From the NCBI GenBank assembly GCA_022578605.1, contig MU394128.1, forward strand, positions 62,001 to 126,000: a DNA stretch of 64,000 nt, written 5' to 3'. Numbering within the stretch: the stretch's first letter is position 1; each line of letters opens with the position of its first letter. Positions 60,527-64,000 of this stretch are shown here, piece after piece. A program made the position numbers and the translations under genes. The notes beneath the pieces were generated by a model. The model did no database searches. It had not been told where the DNA came from and was given only the letters and a program-made list of their open reading frames with translations. This stretch comes from Camillea tinctor (taxonomy: Eukaryota; Ascomycota; Sordariomycetes; Xylariales; Xylariaceae).

Positions 60527-60886
60527 TCATCCCATTAGTTTCCCCCCATCAAGATACCCCTTGCGATAGATATAGCCCTCCCCTAAGCGCTCAAAGAACT
60601 CAATCTCTATCTCCTTGTCCCATGTAGGTCGTGATCTTTCCCAAATTGTAGCGTAGTAGGACTTTGTAAGCTGTTCCGTCTCCAACCACTCGCGCGTTGG
60701 GCCCCAGACCTCGACCAGCCGGAAGCGGCCGGGCTGACCCGGATCCTGGAACACATCGAATAGGGAACACTCTGGTTCGGAAGCGCACGCGTCCTATACA
60801 GGTCTATGCGCGATTTTGAACTCCTCGATCATTGAGGGCTTCACGTGGAAGGTGACGAACAGAGTTAGTTGAATCTCCCGAGTCAT
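60527..60886 (-). pseudogene. Antibiotic-biosynthesis-monooxygenase-like (ABM) gene with one in-frame stop
   Basis: From the ATG at 60886 (MTREIQLTLFVTFHVKPSMI) the frame runs through EEFKIAHRPV, meets TAG at 60796-60794, then continues in the same frame DACASEPECSLFDVFQDPGQ and RFRLVEVWGPTREWLETEQL to a TGA at 60527. Without the stop it would be 119 residues, the right size for an ABM-fold ferredoxin-like dimer. Residues on both sides of the TAG match the family pattern (K-P-x-x-x-x-C-x-x-E-P-x-C). The codon there is most simply a mutated TGG, a G-to-A change. No intron of acceptable length removes it. ABM proteins oxidise quinols or aromatic polyketides, or only degrade small electrophiles. 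Either a fresh pseudogene, a sequencing error, or stop readthrough. Confidence 0.8.
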
Positions 60887-61248
60887 AGTTGTGCGTTAGT
60901 AAAGCGTTAGTTATAAATTTTGGACTCGATTTGGGTGGTTTTTATAGCTTATATACGGAATTTAAAGGGATCGAAAATTGGACATTTTAATAAAAACTAC
61001 CTAATGTCAACTTGAGTACGATGTACCTTACTAAAACGATAAATGCGGCGTTAAGAATATCATTTCGGATTTTGGTCGTACCTGGCATCCTCTTGTTATC
61101 CTCGCTCAAAGTCACCTCAACAATATTTAATGCCGTTTGAAATCCCAATTAAATAAGCGGTATTATTCTGGGGATGAATACCTAGGTACTCTAGAAGAAT
61201 GTCAGTGCCTTGCAACCATTATCTTAGGCTTCAAGTGTGCTTACCCTC

Positions 61249-61524
61249 CTACTCCACTGCCACAAGCCGATATAGCATTAGCAAGCGGAAGTCTTGTTGT
61301 AAACCATCGTGCAGGGATAGCGATGGCCATAAGGGATAAACAACCACATCCCACAGAAACGCTAGCAGGAAGTTCTGAAACGAGCCTATCACAGAAATCT
61401 GGAAGGGTGTTCTATCTCGCGGGAGATCAGTCTCGTAAAAGGCTTGGAAACTTCCGTAGCTGGAAACAAGGCCTAGCAAGTCATAGTTAGTTAACCACAA
61501 CCCTGATATGATATGAACAGACAA
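61249..61524 (-). pseudogene. Relic of an MFS monocarboxylate-transporter-like gene
   Basis: A 90-codon minus-strand stretch reads LLGLVSSYGSFQAFYETDLP and RTPFQISVIGSFQNFLLAFL. This is the first-span-to-second-span pattern of fungal monocarboxylate-type MFS permeases (GxFQxYYE, then S-x-I-x-W-I-G-S-x-Q). The continuation of the family (glycine-rich end of the second span) decays into KEYR-like noise and a stop at 61249. No further spans are found. Only the N-terminal tenth to fifth of the gene remains, so it is non-functional. It lies between the ABM-like pseudogene and the megasynthase, adding to the picture of decay here. Confidence 0.65.
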
Positions 61525-61763
61525 TCATAAAAGGAAAATGGTTATGGTCTTGTACCCCAAGTGTTCAAATAAAGAAAAGATGAGCCATGTATTTGACTCC
61601 AAGCCTGAAAGCCTCCATTGAGTTTCGTTGGCCCAGATACGGACTCCCTTTTTATAGGGGATGGTGTAGCAGGATGCCCATCTTTGATTGTAGTTATCTG
61701 GGAATTATTTAACTATGGAGCTGCCACCAATATAATATAAAGAACTATAGTGGTCAGTGCGCG

Positions 61764-61837
61764 CGCTCCCAGAAACTATGGGGCGAAGCTCCATAATAAG
61801 ATATATAAGGAGCTTCTTTTCCCCATTTCTGGGAGCG
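61764..61837. repeat. Strong 74-bp hairpin (imperfect inverted repeat)
   Basis: Left arm 61764-61792 (CGCTCCCAGAAACTATGGGG, then CGAAGCTCC) pairs with right arm 61809-61837 (GGAGCTTC ... TTTCTGGGAGCG) around a 16-base AT loop. The outer 12 bases match perfectly, with small internal bulges. It could be a tiny foldback transposon remnant. Nothing similar was seen elsewhere in the window. Confidence 0.75.
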
Positions 61838-62405
61838 TTACTAGGCATACCATCTATCTACTTTTCCCCTACTTTATATTATTGCTTGTTATCGTGATAT
61901 TAACGTATCCGAGAGACTGCGCGTCATTTCCATAGCAGCTATATCGGATTCATTGAATAGCCACTGAAAGTGGGCACAAAGTTGAGCGTGTATGTAGAGA
62001 ATCATGGCAAAGAAACTGATCCAATTACGACCCGAAAGCATTCCCAATACTACGTCGAGAAAGGAGAATATGTCCGAAGGAGTTCGGATTAAACTGCAGC
62101 TTGATCACATTATCACCACGACGAACAAGCATGGTCGCTACATTCGTATAACAGAGGATTTCATAGCGTGTATCATTGGATTGCGACCTAGGTAAAGCAC
62201 AGCATAATAGAGCATTGGAAAATGACTAATAAATAGTTGTAAGGTATTATGAAGCGATTTCATTTTCCGAACGGTAGATACACAATACCTACCTCCCTAG
62301 TAAAGTTAGGAGTTTATATACAACACGAACACTATATACAAGCCACACATGAGAAAGCTAGAATTACAAACAAAAGAGCTACGATGACATCGCGTACAGA
62401 AATCC
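61838..62405. other. Intergenic, 3' flank of the megasynthase gene
   Basis: AT-rich, with short random frames such as 62004-62195. No gene recognised. Confidence 0.5.
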
Positions 62406-64000
62406 TCAAACCATACTCCGATCCCTCCTAAGAAACGTGGGGAAATATAAAATGTTACAATCGCGATCGAGGTTTTCGAGAACGCCGACAAGCAGCGTAT
62501 GCATCCCCTCAGCCTCAGCCTTCTTCACCCATTCACCCAACTCCAGTATCTCAAACGGCTCTCCCTTTTCCGCCTCCAAGTGCTCCCTGAGGCGCTCCAG
62601 GGGGATGGTCTCATCACCGGTGTGGTGCATAAATGTGGCACCATTAACACTATCCGGCTGGTTCTGTAGAACTGATTGGACAATATCCTCCGTCACTCTC
62701 CCCATGGCAATCAAGTCTAGAGAGCCCCTAAGACGCTCTGCAATCGCGGGTACAGCCCGCAGCTTGCGTGAGTAATGCAGCAAGCTCTGCAGGATCGGCG
62801 CATCCGGCGCGCTATGTATGCTCTCTTCCTCCTCCATGTCCCCTAGCCCACCAGCCCCCACCGTCGTGATGCTCGAAGGCCGATGGATCCAGACTTTTAG
62901 CCCAGGTGCTGCCGCCGCAGCGTTCTCCAAGAACCGCTCCGCAACCCATTTGGTGGTCGCGTACCCCCTGACGACAGCATCATGCGGCGCGGGTACAATC
63001 CCCGCGTCGCGCACCGACTCCTCAGCGAAGGCAGCGACGCCGCGCCCCAGCATCGCGACCTCGGCCGTGGAGACGAAGTGCAGCGGGACGGCGCGGGGGG
63101 CGCACAGGCGTGCGAGCTCGCGCGTTGAGCCCACGTTGGCGGATTTCATCGACGCGTAGGTCATCGAGTGTGAGACGTACGCGGCAACGTGGAGGACGGC
63201 GTCGACGTGGGCGGAGAGGGAGGCGAAGTCCGAGGCTGAGAGGCCGAGGCGCGGCGCGGCGAGGTCACCTCCATAGTACTGCAGGCGGTCGGACGGTGCG
63301 GGCAGCTTCCCGCTGCTGATGCGGTCGTTGACCTTGCGGAGTGCGACGCATATGACTTTCGAGACGGAGGGGTCGCGGAGGAGTCGTTGGAGGATGTATT
63401 GGCCTAAACGGCCTGTTGCGCCGGTCAAGAGAATTACTTTCGGGTGTGGAGCAGGGGGGGATGAATTGATCGTCATTGTTGTTGTAAGGAGGCCGGTGGG
63501 AACATTCGCTTCGTCCTCCCAGTTGGTGAGTCGACTTTCATCTGGTGCCTGGCTCCCTATTGTACTTGCCATCGCAGACAGTGTGCTGTTTTCGAAAAGA
63601 TGGATGAGCCTGATGGTGGCACCGAGCTGCTTCCTGATTTGCTGTCTTACTTCCAGGAGTAGCATAGAGGTACCTCCCACGTGGAAAAAGTCGGATGATG
63701 GAGCGATATCTGCGGTCCAACTCAGAGTACTGTGAGAAAGCACCTGCTCCCATATTTCTTTGAGCCTACGTTCAGTCTCCGTGAATACTTGCATATCGTA
63801 TTCTTCGGAATTCTCTCTGGCTTTTCCTAAGGATAGAGGCAGGGCATTAACCGCACGTCGGTCGAGCTTTGAGGATGATGTCAGGGGCATCGCTTCAAGG
63901 GGTATAAGCATGCTCGGGCGCATTGTCTGAGGAAGTGCAAGCCGCAGTAGTAGCTTGGTTAGGAACATCTCTTTTTGCTCGCCAACCGAAGACCGTGATT
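62406..64000 (-). CDS. C-terminal part of NRPS-like or PKS-NRPS enzyme: adenylation end, carrier, reductase
   Basis: The frame is open to the right edge and runs 531 codons to a TGA at 62406, so the gene is truncated by the window. In order it shows the A10 end of an adenylation domain (IPLEAMPLTSSSKLDRRAVN), a phosphopantetheine carrier domain (SDFFHVGGTSMLLLEVRQQI; Ser attachment in GGTS), and a thioester reductase domain. The reductase has the nucleotide-binding VILLTGATGRLGQYILQRLL, then AAYVSHSMTY, HFVSTAEVAM and the Tyr-x3-Lys pair in GYATTKWVAE. Such R domains release the product as an aldehyde or alcohol, or cyclise it as a tetramate in PKS-NRPS hybrids. With Tyr and Lys present, true reduction is more likely than a redox-inactive Dieckmann role. 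The A10 motif has SSS-K in place of the usual SGK. Product unknown. Confidence 0.92.
   Translation of the reverse strand, partial: SRSSVGEQKEMFLTKLLLRLALPQTMRPSMLIPLEAMPLTSSSKLDRRAVNALPLSLGKARENSEEYDMQVFTETERRLKEIWEQVLSHSTLSWTADIAPSSDFFHVGGTSMLLLEVRQQIRKQLGATIRLIHLFENSTLSAMASTIGSQAPDESRLTNWEDEANVPTGLLTTTMTINSSPPAPHPKVILLTGATGRLGQYILQRLLRDPSVSKVICVALRKVNDRISSGKLPAPSDRLQYYGGDLAAPRLGLSASDFASLSAHVDAVLHVAAYVSHSMTYASMKSANVGSTRELARLCAPRAVPLHFVSTAEVAMLGRGVAAFAEESVRDAGIVPAPHDAVVRGYATTKWVAERFLENAAAAAPGLKVWIHRPSSITTVGAGGLGDMEEEESIHSAPDAPILQSLLHYSRKLRAVPAIAERLRGSLDLIAMGRVTEDIVQSVLQNQPDSVNGATFMHHTGDETIPLERLREHLEAEKGEPFEILELGEWVKKAEAEGMHTLLVGVLENLDRDCNILYFPTFLRRDRSMV

Noticed and set aside
61137..61490. 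Plus-strand 117-codon frame
   Set aside because: It begins at TTG and has no family pattern, while the opposite strand carries clear monocarboxylate-transporter-like residues.
1..64000. CRISPR array, bacterial operon features or viral genes
   Set aside because: No regularly spaced direct repeats, no ribosome-binding-site pattern and no viral protein signatures; introns show eukaryotic DNA.

Overview
The window is genomic DNA of a filamentous ascomycete (Pezizomycotina). Genes carry short GT-AG introns of about 40-115 nt, often with a visible CTAAC/CTAAT branch point. The gene families are typical of moulds: Zn2Cys6 regulators, GH92 mannosidase, cutinase, a BIM1-like copper protein, an NLR relic and an NRPS-type reductase. 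Gaps between genes are rich in TACCTA/TAGGTA words. These words and the gene mix fit a Sordariomycete, perhaps Xylariales-like, but that placement is inference.

Layout. 0-6 kb is decayed: a frame-broken repeat-protein relic and two unrelated DDE transposase relics (pogo/Fot1-like, then Tc1-like). 6.7-16.4 kb holds a secreted GH92 mannosidase, an unrecognised 4-exon gene, a SWIM-RING ubiquitin-ligase-like gene and an NTF2/SnoaL-like gene. 17-20 kb holds an inactivated NLR (alpha/beta hydrolase, NB-ARC, TPR) next to a 487-bp terminal-inverted-repeat element. 20.4-43.5 kb is mostly conserved single-copy genes: a Ulp1-like protease with three SUMO-interaction motifs, a PGAP4-like glycosyltransferase, an SRR1-domain protein, a BIM1-like copper protein, DOA1/PLAA, STRAP, a one-pass membrane protein and an Old Yellow Enzyme-type oxidoreductase. 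A short N gap flanked by homopolymers lies just upstream of DOA1.

45.9-64 kb looks like accessory metabolism, possibly a secondary-metabolite cluster cut by the right edge. It holds two Zn2Cys6 regulators, a DHA1-type MFS pump, a cutinase, a divergent pair (ACS-type MFS transporter and TauD dioxygenase), an antibiotic-biosynthesis-monooxygenase-like gene with one in-frame stop, a monocarboxylate-transporter relic, and the C-terminal adenylation-carrier-reductase part of an NRPS-like or PKS-NRPS enzyme.

Gene models come from reading splice signals by eye and checking that phases close. Where all phases closed, exon coordinates are given.
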